From: Xanthobacteraceae bacterium
GTDB taxonomy: Bacteria; Pseudomonadota; Alphaproteobacteria; Rhizobiales; Xanthobacteraceae
DNA: 64,000 nt
Direction: 5' to 3'
Assembly (NCBI GenBank): GCA_023954195.1
Contig: JAMLIK010000001.1
Location: forward strand, 1,116,001 to 1,180,000
The stretch's first letter is position 1. Every line of letters begins with the position of its first letter. The notes under the pieces were generated by a model. The model was not told the DNA's origin, searched no databases, and was given only the letters and a program-made list of their open reading frames with translations. Shown one piece after another: positions 37,596 to 45,924 of the stretch. Position numbers and translations under genes: made by a program.

Positions 37596-37678
37596 CGTCA
37601 TTGCGAGGAGCGCAAGCGACGAAGCAATCCAGGGACCGCAAAGCAAGACTGGATTGCTTCGCTACGCTCGCAACGACG
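37596..37678. repeat. Family B palindromic repeat, copy 3
   Basis: Starts CGTCATTGCGAGGAGCGCAA and ends GCTACGCTCGCAACGACG, with GACGAAGCAATCCAG and CTGGATTGCTTCGC inside. It lies before the AraC gene's 3' end. Confidence 0.88.
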
Positions 37679-37696
37679 GAATTTCGGGTCGAATGC

Positions 37697-38512
37697 CTAC
37701 GACCGTCCCGAGCGCACGCCGAAGCCGCCCGAGGCGTCGCCGCGGTAGATCGCCAGGTCGCGCGAGCCGATGAAGATCGCGCGCGGCTTCAACCCGTAGA
37801 AGCGGCGGATCGAATGGCTGAAATGAGTCGAATCCGGATAGCCGATATCCTGCGCCAGGTGCGCCAGATTGATGTTCTCGTTGACGTAGTGCAGCAGATG
37901 CCGCGCTCGTTTCCAGGCACGGAAGGCGCGGAACGACACCCCGGTCTGCTCCTTGAACAAATGCAGGAAACGCGACTGCGACAGCCGCGCCGCCGCCGCG
38001 CAATCGGCGGCGTTGACGCTGGCGTTGGAGAATTCGCAGATACGGGCGATGGCGTCGCGGATGCGCGGGTCGAGCTGCCGCGCCGCCAGCCGCTCGCCGA
38101 AGAAGATGGTGTCGAATTCGCAGGTGGTGAAGCCGTCGCGGCGGCCGGTGATACGCAGCGCCTCATAGGCGCCGCGAATCCGCGCCGCCATCGCCTCGCG
38201 TCCCGGACCGGCGAGACGCTGGGCCAATGCCGCGAGCGCCGGCGGCGGCACCGTTTCCGGCTCGATCACCATGCAGACGGTCACGGGATGGTCGCTGTCG
38301 ACGCTATGCACGGTATAAGGCGGCACCACGACGATCTCGCCGCGGGTCACCGCGCCGCCCTGCGCCACGCCGAGTTCGCCATGCAGCGCGACATAGACGT
38401 TCAACCCGCCGCTGGTGCGCCGGCGGGGCTTGCCGAGCAGCCCGGCGTAAAACACCCGCTCCGGACTAATCAGCATCAGGTGGGTCGATGCCGGCGGCGC
38501 GCCGTGGTCCAT
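37697..38512 (-). CDS. AraC-family transcriptional regulator
   Basis: A 271-residue regulator. The N-terminal half is a cupin-like sensor (LNVYVALHGELGVAQGGAVT, VPPYTVHSVDSDHPVTV); the C-terminal 100 residues hold the two HTH motifs of AraC/XylS: AAAARLSQSRFLHLFKEQTG and LAQDIGYPDSTHFSHSIRRF. ATG 38512 (MDHGAPPASTHLML) is chosen; the open frame extends 35 codons further into poorly conserved sequence. Target genes are not evident; neighbours on the same strand are the BKACE gene downstream and a GST upstream. Confidence 0.9.
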   Translation of the reverse strand: MDHGAPPASTHLMLISPERVFYAGLLGKPRRRTSGGLNVYVALHGELGVAQGGAVTRGEIVVVPPYTVHSVDSDHPVTVCMVIEPETVPPPALAALAQRLAGPGREAMAARIRGAYEALRITGRRDGFTTCEFDTIFFGERLAARQLDPRIRDAIARICEFSNASVNAADCAAAARLSQSRFLHLFKEQTGVSFRAFRAWKRARHLLHYVNENINLAHLAQDIGYPDSTHFSHSIRRFYGLKPRAIFIGSRDLAIYRGDASGGFGVRSGRS

Positions 38513-38675
38513 GCTGTTCGTTCCCCGCGATGGCGATCCCGTCGCGCCGGGAGGTGGGTTCCGGCGCGGCCCTCTCCGGAGCCAGGGCGAGCATACAGCA
38601 ACCGGGACGGAAGTCACCGTTCAGGGTTCAGGGCGAAAACATCCAATCTCCAAAGGCAACCGTCCGGTTCGCCCC

Positions 38676-39329
38676 TCAGATCAGCACCCGCGGCACGTTC
38701 TGCGCCTCGCCGGCGCGGGTTTCCGCAGCCCGCGCCCGCTGGTAGCCCTCGCGCTGTTGCAGGCGTTGCCAGTAGGCGGCGACGTTCGGCCCGAAATCCT
38801 TGGCCAGCCCGATCACCTCGGCAAGCCGCAGCGCGTAGCCGTTGACGATATCGGCGGCGGTGAAGCGGCCGGCGCACAGCGTCTCCGCCTGCCCGGTCGC
38901 CGCCTCGACCACCCGCAGCCGGCCCAGAAACCACTTGGCATAGTCCTGCGCGACCTGCGGACTGCGCCGCGCCTCGGGCTCCAGCATGCCGTAACGCAGC
39001 ACCAGCGTCTGCGGGAAGGTCAGGGTGGCGTCGCTGAAATACATCCAGTTGAGAAACGCGCCGAAGGCCGGCTCGTCGGGACCGACCACCAGCGGCGTCG
39101 GCCCGTGGCGGGCGCCGAGATAGTGGCAGATGCCGGAGGATTCCGTCATCGTGGTCTCGCCGTCGATCATGAACGGCACGGTGCCGAGCGGATTGAGCGC
39201 CAGATACTCCTTCGCCAGCGCGCGCGGCGGGAACGGCAGCATCTTCAGTTCGTAGGGCAGGCCCAGTTCCTCCAGCATCCACAGCGGCCGGAACGAGCGC
39301 GCGCTGAAGCAATGATACAGCGTGATCAT
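38676..39329 (-). CDS. Glutathione S-transferase family protein
   Basis: A 217-residue cytosolic GST. The N-terminal thioredoxin-like domain reads ITLYHCFSARSFRPLWMLEE, with NPLGTVPFMIDGETTMTESS as the glutathione-binding cis-Pro and ESS motif; the C-terminal helical domain has GRFTAADIVNGYALRL. It could conjugate glutathione or act on a CoA-pathway electrophile. It starts right after the stop of the acyl-CoA dehydrogenase gene (1 base between), so it is the last gene of that operon. Confidence 0.9.
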   Translation of the reverse strand: MITLYHCFSARSFRPLWMLEELGLPYELKMLPFPPRALAKEYLALNPLGTVPFMIDGETTMTESSGICHYLGARHGPTPLVVGPDEPAFGAFLNWMYFSDATLTFPQTLVLRYGMLEPEARRSPQVAQDYAKWFLGRLRVVEAATGQAETLCAGRFTAADIVNGYALRLAEVIGLAKDFGPNVAAYWQRLQQREGYQRARAAETRAGEAQNVPRVLI

Positions 39330-39330
39330 T

Positions 39331-40506
39331 TCAGTTCGCCCCCGGCTTGCCGGCCTTCGGGCCCGGCAGCGTGCCCATCATCTTGCACAGGATGGTCAGC
39401 ATCACCTCGTCGGCGCCGCCGCCGATCGAGGTCAGGCGGCCGTCGCGGTAGGAGCGGCTCACCAGGGTCTCGTTCATGAAGCCCATGCCGCCCCAATATT
39501 GCAGGCAGGCATCGGGCACCTCGCGGTTGAGCCGCCCGGCGCGCAGTTTCGCCATGGTGGCGAGCCGGGTGACGTCCTCGCCCGCGACCAACGCCTCGCC
39601 GGCGCGGTAGATCAGCGAGCGCAGCAGTTCGACCTCGGTCTGCAACTCCGCCAGCCGGAAATGCACCACCTGATTGTCCAAAATGCTCTGGCCGAACGCC
39701 ATGCGGTTGCGGGTGTATTCGATGGTGTCGGCGATGGTGGCCTCGTGGCGCTTCAGCCCGGCGGCCGCGCCCCACAGCCGCTCCTCCTGGAACTGGATCA
39801 TCTGGTAGGTGAAACCCTTGCCCTCCTCGCCGATGCGGTTGCGCTTCGGCACCCGCACGTCCTCGAAGAAAATCTGCGCGGTGTCGGAGGAACGCATTCC
39901 CATCTTGTCGAGCTTGCGGGCGACGTTGACGCCCTTGGCCTTCATCGGCACGCAGATCAGCGACTTGTTGCGATGGGCCGCGCCGTCGCTGGTATTGGCC
40001 AGCAGACAGATCCAGTCGGCCTGGGTGCCGTTGGTGATCCACAGCTTGCCGCCGTTGATGACGTAGTCGTCGCCGTCGGAGCGCGCATTGGTCTTGATCG
40101 AGGCGACGTCGGAGCCCGCGCCAGGCTCGGAGACGCCGATGCAGGCCACCATGTCGCCGGCGATCGCGGGGGCGAGAAACTCGCGCCGCACCGCGTCGGA
40201 GCCGAATTTCGCCAGCGCCGGCGTCGCCATGTCGGTCTGCACGCCGATCGCCATCGGCACGCCGCCGCAGCGGATGTGGCCGAGTTCCTCGGCCATCATC
40301 AGCGCGTAGCTGTAATCCAGCCCCTGCCCGCCGAACTCCACCGGCTTGTTGAGGCCGAGAAAGCCGAGGTTGCCCAGTTTCTTGAACAGCTCATGCGCCG
40401 GGAAGATGCCGTCGGCCTCCCATTGATCGACATAGGGATTGACCTCATTGGCGATGAAGCGTTGCAGAATCCGGCGCGGTTCGTCGTGATCGGCGGTGAA
40501 AAGCAT
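39331..40506 (-). CDS. Acyl-CoA dehydrogenase
   Basis: A 391-residue FAD enzyme that makes a trans-2-enoyl-CoA. It has ACIGVSEPGAGSDVASIKTN, the FAD segment WITNGTQADWICLLA, TYQMIQFQEERLWGAAAGLK and the late QYWGGMGFMNETLVSRSYRD. It is followed by a GST gene and preceded (18 bp) by a second acyl-CoA dehydrogenase on the same strand, so the three form one transcription unit. Chain-length preference is unknown. Confidence 0.92.
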   Translation of the reverse strand: MLFTADHDEPRRILQRFIANEVNPYVDQWEADGIFPAHELFKKLGNLGFLGLNKPVEFGGQGLDYSYALMMAEELGHIRCGGVPMAIGVQTDMATPALAKFGSDAVRREFLAPAIAGDMVACIGVSEPGAGSDVASIKTNARSDGDDYVINGGKLWITNGTQADWICLLANTSDGAAHRNKSLICVPMKAKGVNVARKLDKMGMRSSDTAQIFFEDVRVPKRNRIGEEGKGFTYQMIQFQEERLWGAAAGLKRHEATIADTIEYTRNRMAFGQSILDNQVVHFRLAELQTEVELLRSLIYRAGEALVAGEDVTRLATMAKLRAGRLNREVPDACLQYWGGMGFMNETLVSRSYRDGRLTSIGGGADEVMLTILCKMMGTLPGPKAGKPGAN

Positions 40507-40524
40507 CCCGTTCCTCTGGTTTTG

Positions 40525-41664
40525 TTAAAGTCCCATCTGGCGGCTGGCGAGATCCTTCATGATCTCCTCGGTGCCGCCGCCGATCGCGTTGACCTTGACC
40601 TCGCGGTAGATCCGCTCGACCTTCACGCCGCGCATAAAACCGGCGCCGCCGAAAATCTGCACCGCCTCGGAGGCGCAGAACGCCATGGTCTGGGTCGCCT
40701 GATTCTTCAGCATGCAGATCTCGGCCACCGGATTTTCCCCCTGGTCGAGCCGCCACGCCAGCATTTCCAGCATCGCCTGCGAGGCGCTGACGCGCTGCGC
40801 CATGTCCACCAGCTTGTGGCGGATCACCTGATGCTGGGTCAGCGGCTTGCCGAAGGTGTGGCGCTGCCTGGCGTACCCGATCGCCTCGTCGAGGCAAACC
40901 CGCGCCGCCGCGGTGCAGCCCGCCGCCATGGTCAGCCGCTCGCTGTTGAAATTGTGCATGATGATCTTGAAGCCCGCGCCTTCCTCGCCCAGCAGGTTGC
41001 CGGCGGGAACGCGGCAGTCGTCGAAATGCAGGGTCGCGGTGTCGGAGGCCCACCAACCCATTTTCTTCAGCGGCGTGCGCGACAGGCCCGGCGTGTCACC
41101 CTCGATCACCAGCAGGCTGACGCCGCCCGGCCCCTCGCCGCCGGTGCGGACCGCCGTGGTGATGTAGTCCGCCCGCATCCCTGAGGTGATGAACGTCTTC
41201 TCGCCGTTGACAACGTAGACGTCGCCCTCGCGCCGCGCCGTGGTGCGCAGGCCGGCGACATCGGAGCCGCCGCCGGGCTCGGTGATGGCGAGCGCGGAGA
41301 TCTTTTCACCGGAGAGGATTTGCGGCAGCACCCTGGCCCTGAATGCCGGCGTGCCGGCGCGGGCGATCGGCGGCGCGCCGATCGAATGGCTGTTGAGGCT
41401 GGCGCCGATGCCGCCGGCGCCGGCGCGGGCCAGTTCCTGCACCGCGACGATCCACATGAAATTGTCGCAGGGGGTGCCGCCGTATTCCTCCGGAAAACCA
41501 AGCCCGATGAGGCCGATGGCGGCCGCCTTGCGGTAGAGGTCGCGGGGAAACGTTCCGGCTTCGTCCCATGCGGTGGCATGGGGTTCGATCTCGTTGTCGA
41601 CGAAGCGGCGCATCACGTCGCGAAAAGCCTCATGATCGGCATTGTAGAACGGGCTTTTGACCAA
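40525..41664 (-). CDS. Acyl-CoA dehydrogenase
   Basis: A 379-residue acyl-CoA dehydrogenase. It starts VKSPFYNADHEAFRDVMRRF, then SALAITEPGGGSDVAGLRTT, EKTFITSGMRADYITTAVRT, NFNSERLTMAAGCTAAARVC and the C-terminal AVQIFGGAGFMRGVKVERIY, which holds a conserved FAD/ETF contact segment. I propose TTG 41664 as start because GAGG lies 9 bases upstream; GTG 41673 is an alternative. It heads the minus-strand operon of two dehydrogenases and a GST. It is divergent from the TetR gene. Confidence 0.9.
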   Translation of the reverse strand: MVKSPFYNADHEAFRDVMRRFVDNEIEPHATAWDEAGTFPRDLYRKAAAIGLIGLGFPEEYGGTPCDNFMWIVAVQELARAGAGGIGASLNSHSIGAPPIARAGTPAFRARVLPQILSGEKISALAITEPGGGSDVAGLRTTARREGDVYVVNGEKTFITSGMRADYITTAVRTGGEGPGGVSLLVIEGDTPGLSRTPLKKMGWWASDTATLHFDDCRVPAGNLLGEEGAGFKIIMHNFNSERLTMAAGCTAAARVCLDEAIGYARQRHTFGKPLTQHQVIRHKLVDMAQRVSASQAMLEMLAWRLDQGENPVAEICMLKNQATQTMAFCASEAVQIFGGAGFMRGVKVERIYREVKVNAIGGGTEEIMKDLASRQMGL

Positions 41665-41910
41665 GGCAGGCACCCTCGCTGTCGTCCACGATCGTCGCGT
41701 GGCAGGATGCCCGCAAACCCGCAACGCCACTTGCGTCGAGTGGCTGTGGGGCCTGCGCATATCGCCTCCGCCGCGCGGTAGCGCGCGGCGCGATTCTCGC
41801 TTAAGCTTGGATGATCGTCCGGTCCTTCGCTCGATCGTCCCTCTCAAGCCGAGAAGCCGCCGCGCAACCAGACCCGCCTCGCGCGCGAGCCGCCGTCCGC
41901 AAGCCGCCAC
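41665..41910. promoter_or_regulatory. Divergent promoter region of dehydrogenase operon and TetR gene
   Basis: A 246-bp gap with no TCTAACA-type operator. It holds one GC hairpin, CCGCGCG-GTAG-CGCGCGG at 41771-41788. The promoters cannot be placed with confidence. Confidence 0.35.
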
Positions 41911-42606
41911 ATGCCGAAAGCCAAATCGTCCAGCCGCCCGGACATAGCGATAGCGCCGCGACCGCCCCGCCGCCGACCGGCCGCCCATGACGCCGCGCGC
42001 GACACGGGCGATGCCGCGACCGCCTCGAAATCGCAGAAATCGCGCGAGGCGATCCTTGAGGCCGCGGCAAAACTGTTCCGTCGCCAGGGTTACTCGGCGA
42101 CGACGCTGCGCCAGATCGCCGACCAGGCCGAAATCCAGGCCGGCAGCATCTATTACTATTTCGATTCGAAGGACGCGATCCTCGACGAGGTATTGGACGA
42201 GGGCCTGCGCCGCGTCTTCAACGGCGTCAAGTCGAAACTCAAGGCCGCCGGCGCGGTGTCGCATCGCGCGCGGATCGCGCTCGCCATCGAGGCGCATCTG
42301 GTGGCGCTGCACGACGCCAGCGACTTCACCTCGGCCAATATCCGCATCTACGGGCAATTGCCGGAACGCCTGAAGGGGCCGCACCGCGCCATCCGCCGCG
42401 CCTATGCCCGCTATTGGGACCGGCTGCTGTCGGAGGCGCAGAAAGCCGGCGAAATCCGCGCCGATATCGAACTCGTTCCGCTGCGCATCTTCGTGCTCGG
42501 CGCGCTGAACTGGACGGTGGAATGGTTCGACCTCAGCAGGAAGGACGCCGTGCGAAAACTCGCCCGCCGCACCGAGTCGATCATTTTCGACGGTGTGAAG
42601 CGGTAG
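41911..42606 (+). CDS. TetR-family transcriptional regulator
   Basis: A 231-residue repressor. A basic, Pro-rich N-terminal tail of about 40 residues precedes the HTH domain REAILEAAAKLFRRQGYSAT then TLRQIADQAEIQAGSIYYYF, a textbook TetR DNA-binding motif. The C-terminal helical domain (LAIEAHLVALHDASDFTSAN onward) resembles TetR regulators of fatty-acid or branched-acid degradation that bind acyl-CoA. It is divergent from two acyl-CoA dehydrogenases. It is the nearest candidate for the palindrome-binding regulator of 43-54 kb, but no such site is seen in its own upstream region. Confidence 0.9.
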   Translation: MPKAKSSSRPDIAIAPRPPRRRPAAHDAARDTGDAATASKSQKSREAILEAAAKLFRRQGYSATTLRQIADQAEIQAGSIYYYFDSKDAILDEVLDEGLRRVFNGVKSKLKAAGAVSHRARIALAIEAHLVALHDASDFTSANIRIYGQLPERLKGPHRAIRRAYARYWDRLLSEAQKAGEIRADIELVPLRIFVLGALNWTVEWFDLSRKDAVRKLARRTESIIFDGVKR

Positions 42607-42628
42607 GCGCGACGGTCTTATGTCGTCC

Positions 42629-42711
42629 CGTCATCGCGAGGAGCGTGAGCGACGAAACAATCCGGGGGGCCGCGAAGGAAGACTGTGTTGCTTCGCTGCG
42701 CTCGCAATCAC
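42629..42711. repeat. Family B palindromic repeat, copy 4 (degenerate)
   Basis: Starts CGTCATCGCGAGGAGCGTGA and ends CGCTGCGCTCGCAATCA, with changed inner bases (GAAACAATCCGG, CTGTGTTGCTTCG). It lies between the convergent TetR and crotonase genes. Confidence 0.8.
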
Positions 42712-42725
42712 CACGAGGGCGAGAC

Positions 42726-43511
42726 TCACCGTCCCCGCCAGTCGGGCTTGCGCTTTTCGGCGAACGCCCTCGGGCCCTCGATCGCGTCCTGACTGGCATA
42801 TACCTCCTCGTGGAGGCGGCCGGCCTCGATCAGGCCGTTCTCAAGACCCAGATCCATCGCCGCCAGCACGCTGGCCTTGGCGGCCTTCACCGACAGCGGC
42901 GCGCCCTCGACGATTTTGCGCGCCAGTTGCAGCGCGCGACCGCGCACCGCGTCCGGCGTGTCCTCCAGATAGTTCAGGAAGCCATAGGCCGCGAGTTGCT
43001 CGATCGGCACCGTCTCGCCGGTCAGGACCAGTTCCATCATGACCGGTTGCGGCAGCATCCACAACAGCGGCACCGCCCACGGCGAGCCGCGCCCCATCCG
43101 GACCTCGGTGATGCCGGCGCGGGTGCCGCGCAGACCGACTCGCAAATCCGATTTGATCGCCAGCAACATGCCGCCCGCCATCAGCGAGCCGGTCATCGCC
43201 GCGATGATCGGCTTGGTGACGTTGCGCATCGCGGTCTGCATCGGGTCGCGCATCAGGGTCAGGATATCGACGCCGTCGCGGGCGCGAATTTCCGCCGCCT
43301 GCTTGAGATCGAGCCCGGCGGAGAACACGCCGCAATCCGCGGACGTCAATATCACGACGCGCACCGCCTGGTCGGCCTCGGCCCGCGCCCACGCCTCGGT
43401 GAGGCCGTTCATCGCCTCGACCGACAGCGCGTTCTTGCGCTCCGGACGATCGATGGTGACGGTGGCGATGCCGTCCTCGACGGCATAACGGATCGGCGCG
43501 TGGTCCGGCAT
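42726..43511 (-). CDS. Crotonase-family enoyl-CoA hydratase/isomerase (one catalytic Glu)
   Basis: A 261-residue crotonase. The oxyanion region is CGVFSAGLDLKQ; the next motif is MAGGMLLAIKSD, where the first catalytic Glu is Leu116; the second Glu is present as Glu136 in ITEVRMG. The end FAEKRKPDWRGR is typical. It starts at ATG 43511, 20 bases from the palindrome at 43531, and is read divergently from the reductase gene at 43608. With one Glu it may be an isomerase or a special hydratase. Confidence 0.87.
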   Translation of the reverse strand: MPDHAPIRYAVEDGIATVTIDRPERKNALSVEAMNGLTEAWARAEADQAVRVVILTSADCGVFSAGLDLKQAAEIRARDGVDILTLMRDPMQTAMRNVTKPIIAAMTGSLMAGGMLLAIKSDLRVGLRGTRAGITEVRMGRGSPWAVPLLWMLPQPVMMELVLTGETVPIEQLAAYGFLNYLEDTPDAVRGRALQLARKIVEGAPLSVKAAKASVLAAMDLGLENGLIEAGRLHEEVYASQDAIEGPRAFAEKRKPDWRGR

Positions 43512-43530
43512 CGGCGGCCCTTTCGAAAAT

Positions 43531-43546
43531 TCTAACATCTGTTAGA
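43531..43546. promoter_or_regulatory. Operator 1: TCTAACATCTGTTAGA (perfect palindrome)
   Basis: Exact TCTAACA-TC-TGTTAGA, in the 96-bp divergent gap between the crotonase (ATG 43511) and the reductase (ATG 43608). Its place near the crotonase start fits a repressor site. It is the reference site of a set of five loci; the others are at 44546, 46643, 49932 and 53507. Confidence 0.75.
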
Positions 43547-43607
43547 TTATCGCAAAGTCGCCCTCGCCGCGACCGAAAACTGCAACGCCCGAACCTCGGA
43601 ACCCGCC

Positions 43608-44465
43608 ATGCCGCTCACCGCCAAGATGCGTTTCGCCGCCGACCTGTTGAAGGACCGGGTCGCCCTCGTCACCGGCGGCGGCACCGGCATGGGCCGCGCC
43701 ACCGCGCTGGAAATGGCGCAATCGGGCGCCAAGCTGGCGCTGCTCGGCCGCCGCAGCGAGCCGATCGAGGATTGCGCCCGGCTGATCCGCGAGGCCGGCG
43801 GCACGGCCATCGCGATTTCCGGCGACATCCGCCAGCCCGAGCAGATCGAGGCGGCGATGGCGCGCATCCGCGCCGAGTTCGGCAGGCTTGACATCCTGGT
43901 CAACAACGCCGGCGGGCAGTTCGTCACGCCGGCGCGGGATCTGAACAACAAGGGCTTCGAGACCGTCATCCGCAACAACCTGATCGGCTCGTGGCAGATG
44001 ACCAAGGCGGTGGCCGATCACTTCATGTTCGAGAACGGCGGCTCCATCGTATTCGTCACCGCCTGCGTGCGCTCCGGCCTGAGCGGCTTCGTGCATACGG
44101 CGGCGGCGCGCGGCGGCGTGCTGGCGATGATGAAGACCCTGGCGTTCGAATGGGCGGAATTCGGCATCCGGCTCAACTGCGTCGCGCCCGGCACGGTGAA
44201 GACCGAGGGCATGGGCCACTATCCGATCGCCCCCGAGCAATGGGTCAAGCTCAATCGCAACATCATGGGCCACATGGGCGACGTCGAGGACATCGCGGCG
44301 GCGATCATCTTTCTCGCCTCGCCGCTCGGCAAGTTCGTCACCGGCGAGGAATGGTACATCGACGGCGGTGAGACGCTGCACCTCGCCCACGACGCGCGCC
44401 AGATGATCGACATGATGAAGTTCGCCACCCGCGAGCGCGGCGACGGCCAGCCCGGCAAGGGTTAG
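43608..44465 (+). CDS. Short-chain enoyl-CoA reductase-like protein (PECR/DECR group)
   Basis: A 285-residue SDR. The nucleotide motif is VTGGGTGMGRATAL and NNAGGQFVTPARDL follows. At the place of the classical YxxxK there is VHTAAARGGVLAMMKTLAFE. This pattern is shared with peroxisomal trans-2-enoyl-CoA reductase (PECR) and 2,4-dienoyl-CoA reductase relatives, which lack the usual Tyr. It probably reduces or otherwise acts on an unsaturated acyl-CoA with NADPH. It is divergent from a crotonase gene across operator 1 (43531-43546). Confidence 0.83.
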   Translation: MPLTAKMRFAADLLKDRVALVTGGGTGMGRATALEMAQSGAKLALLGRRSEPIEDCARLIREAGGTAIAISGDIRQPEQIEAAMARIRAEFGRLDILVNNAGGQFVTPARDLNNKGFETVIRNNLIGSWQMTKAVADHFMFENGGSIVFVTACVRSGLSGFVHTAAARGGVLAMMKTLAFEWAEFGIRLNCVAPGTVKTEGMGHYPIAPEQWVKLNRNIMGHMGDVEDIAAAIIFLASPLGKFVTGEEWYIDGGETLHLAHDARQMIDMMKFATRERGDGQPGKG

Positions 44466-44545
44466 GGATTTTTCGTCACCGTATTCTCATCGTCGTCGCT
44501 CGCCATGAGGGTTCAGCGGCTCGCTCTCTCCGGCATTGCGGACTT

Positions 44546-44561
44546 TCTAACAATTGTTAGA
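44546..44561. promoter_or_regulatory. Operator 2: TCTAACAATTGTTAGA (perfect palindrome)
   Basis: Exact TCTAACA-AT-TGTTAGA, 37 bases before the GTG start of the dehydrogenase at 44599. It is the same site as operator 1 apart from the central two bases. The 133-bp gap holds nothing else recognisable. Confidence 0.75.
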
Positions 44562-44598
44562 GTGATCGAGGAAAATTAGGCGATTTCGCGAGGACCCG

Positions 44599-45780
44599 GT
44601 GGATACCACGCCGAACGAACAGCAACACGCTTTCCGCGAGGCCGCGCGGCGCTTCGCCGCCGAGAAACTCGCCCCGCTCTACCAGAAGCGCGCCACCGAA
44701 CACCGTCTCGACCGCGCGATGCTCAAGGAGATGGGCGCCCTCGGCCTGATCGGTGTCGATCTCCCGGAAAGCCATGGCGGGCTCGGCGAATCGAGCGTCA
44801 CCGCCGGCCTCATTATCGAGCAGATCGCCTATGCCGACTTCAACGCCAGCTACGTGCAACTGCTGGCCTCGCTGATGGGCGGCATGGTGGCGCAGCACGC
44901 AACGCCTGACGTGGCCCGCGAATGGCTGCCGAAGGTGACGCGGGGCGAGGCGATCATCGGCCTCGGCCTCACCGAGCCGCGCGGCGGGTCGGACGCCGCC
45001 AATCTCATTCTTCGCGCGGAAAAATCCGGCAACGGCTACCGCCTCAACGGCGAAAAGACCTCGATGAGCTGCGCCGACCAGTGCGACGCCGCGGTGATCT
45101 TCGCCCGCACCGGCAAGGTCGAGGACGGCGCGCGCGGCGTCAGCGCCTTCTTCGTCGACCTCAACCAGAACGGCATCACCCGCACCCATTTCGACGACAT
45201 CGGCACCAGGCCGGTCGGGCGCGGCTCGGTGTTCTTCGACGACGTGTTCGTTCCAGCCGAATGCCTGATGGCGGAGGAGAACAAGGGGTTTTCCAAGATC
45301 ATGACCGGCTTCGATTATAGCCGCGCCCTGATCGGCCTCGAATGCATCGGCCCGGCGCAGGCCTCGGTCGATGAGGCGTGGCAATACAGCCGCGAGCGCA
45401 CCGCGTTCGAGCGGCCGATCGCCCAGTTCCAGGGCGTCAGCTTTCCGCTGGCGGAAGCCGAGACCCAACTCACCATGATGCGCCAGCTTTGTCTCCACAC
45501 GCTGTCGCTGCGCGACCGCCGCCAGCCGCACACGGCCGAGGCCGCGATGTGCAAGTGGTACGTGCCGAAGACGGCTTGCGAGATCATCCACCAGTGCCTG
45601 CTGACGCATGGGCATTACGGCTACACCACCGACCTGCCGTTCCATCAGCGTTATCTCGACGTGATGGGCTTGCAGATCGGCGACGGCACCGCGCAGATCC
45701 AGAAGCTGGTGATCGCGCGCGAGAAAATCGGCCGGGTCGCGGTGCAATACGCGCGGCAGGATGGGGCGAAGGCTGGGTAA
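44599..45780 (+). CDS. Acyl-CoA dehydrogenase (cyclohexanecarboxyl-CoA-dehydrogenase-like)
   Basis: A 393-residue acyl-CoA dehydrogenase. Motifs are GLGLTEPRGGSDAANLILRA, NGEKTSMSCADQCDAAVIFA and FDYSRALIGLECIGPAQASV, followed by HGHYGYTTDLPFHQRYLDVM in place of the common FGGxG. The TEPRGGSDAANL form reminded me of dehydrogenases for cyclic acids such as AliB, but this is a loose likeness. GTG 44599 has AGGA five bases upstream. The single-gene unit is preceded by operator 2. Confidence 0.88.
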   Translation: MDTTPNEQQHAFREAARRFAAEKLAPLYQKRATEHRLDRAMLKEMGALGLIGVDLPESHGGLGESSVTAGLIIEQIAYADFNASYVQLLASLMGGMVAQHATPDVAREWLPKVTRGEAIIGLGLTEPRGGSDAANLILRAEKSGNGYRLNGEKTSMSCADQCDAAVIFARTGKVEDGARGVSAFFVDLNQNGITRTHFDDIGTRPVGRGSVFFDDVFVPAECLMAEENKGFSKIMTGFDYSRALIGLECIGPAQASVDEAWQYSRERTAFERPIAQFQGVSFPLAEAETQLTMMRQLCLHTLSLRDRRQPHTAEAAMCKWYVPKTACEIIHQCLLTHGHYGYTTDLPFHQRYLDVMGLQIGDGTAQIQKLVIAREKIGRVAVQYARQDGAKAG

Positions 45781-45790
45781 ATAACCTCAG

Positions 45791-45917
45791 CGTCGTCCCC
45801 GCGCAGGCGGGGACCCATAACCCCTGGCGTTGGTTGTTATCAACAACCTCACATTCACATCAGGTGATGGAACCGAAGCGCTGCGGCGTATGGGTCCCCG
45901 CCTGCGCGGGGACGACG
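45791..45917. repeat. Family A palindromic repeat, copy 4
   Basis: Starts CGTCGTCCCCGCGCAGGCGG, ends CCTGCGCGGGGACGACG. Core borders ATAACCCCTGGCG and GAAGCGCTGCGGCG. It lies between convergent genes, so it could end transcription from both sides. Confidence 0.92.
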
Positions 45918-45924
45918 CTAACGC

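Noticed and set aside
44599-45780. aliB/badJ (cyclohexanecarboxyl-CoA dehydrogenase) as a firm name
   Set aside because: Only a loose motif likeness; none of the ring-cleavage genes (badI-type) is recognisable nearby.
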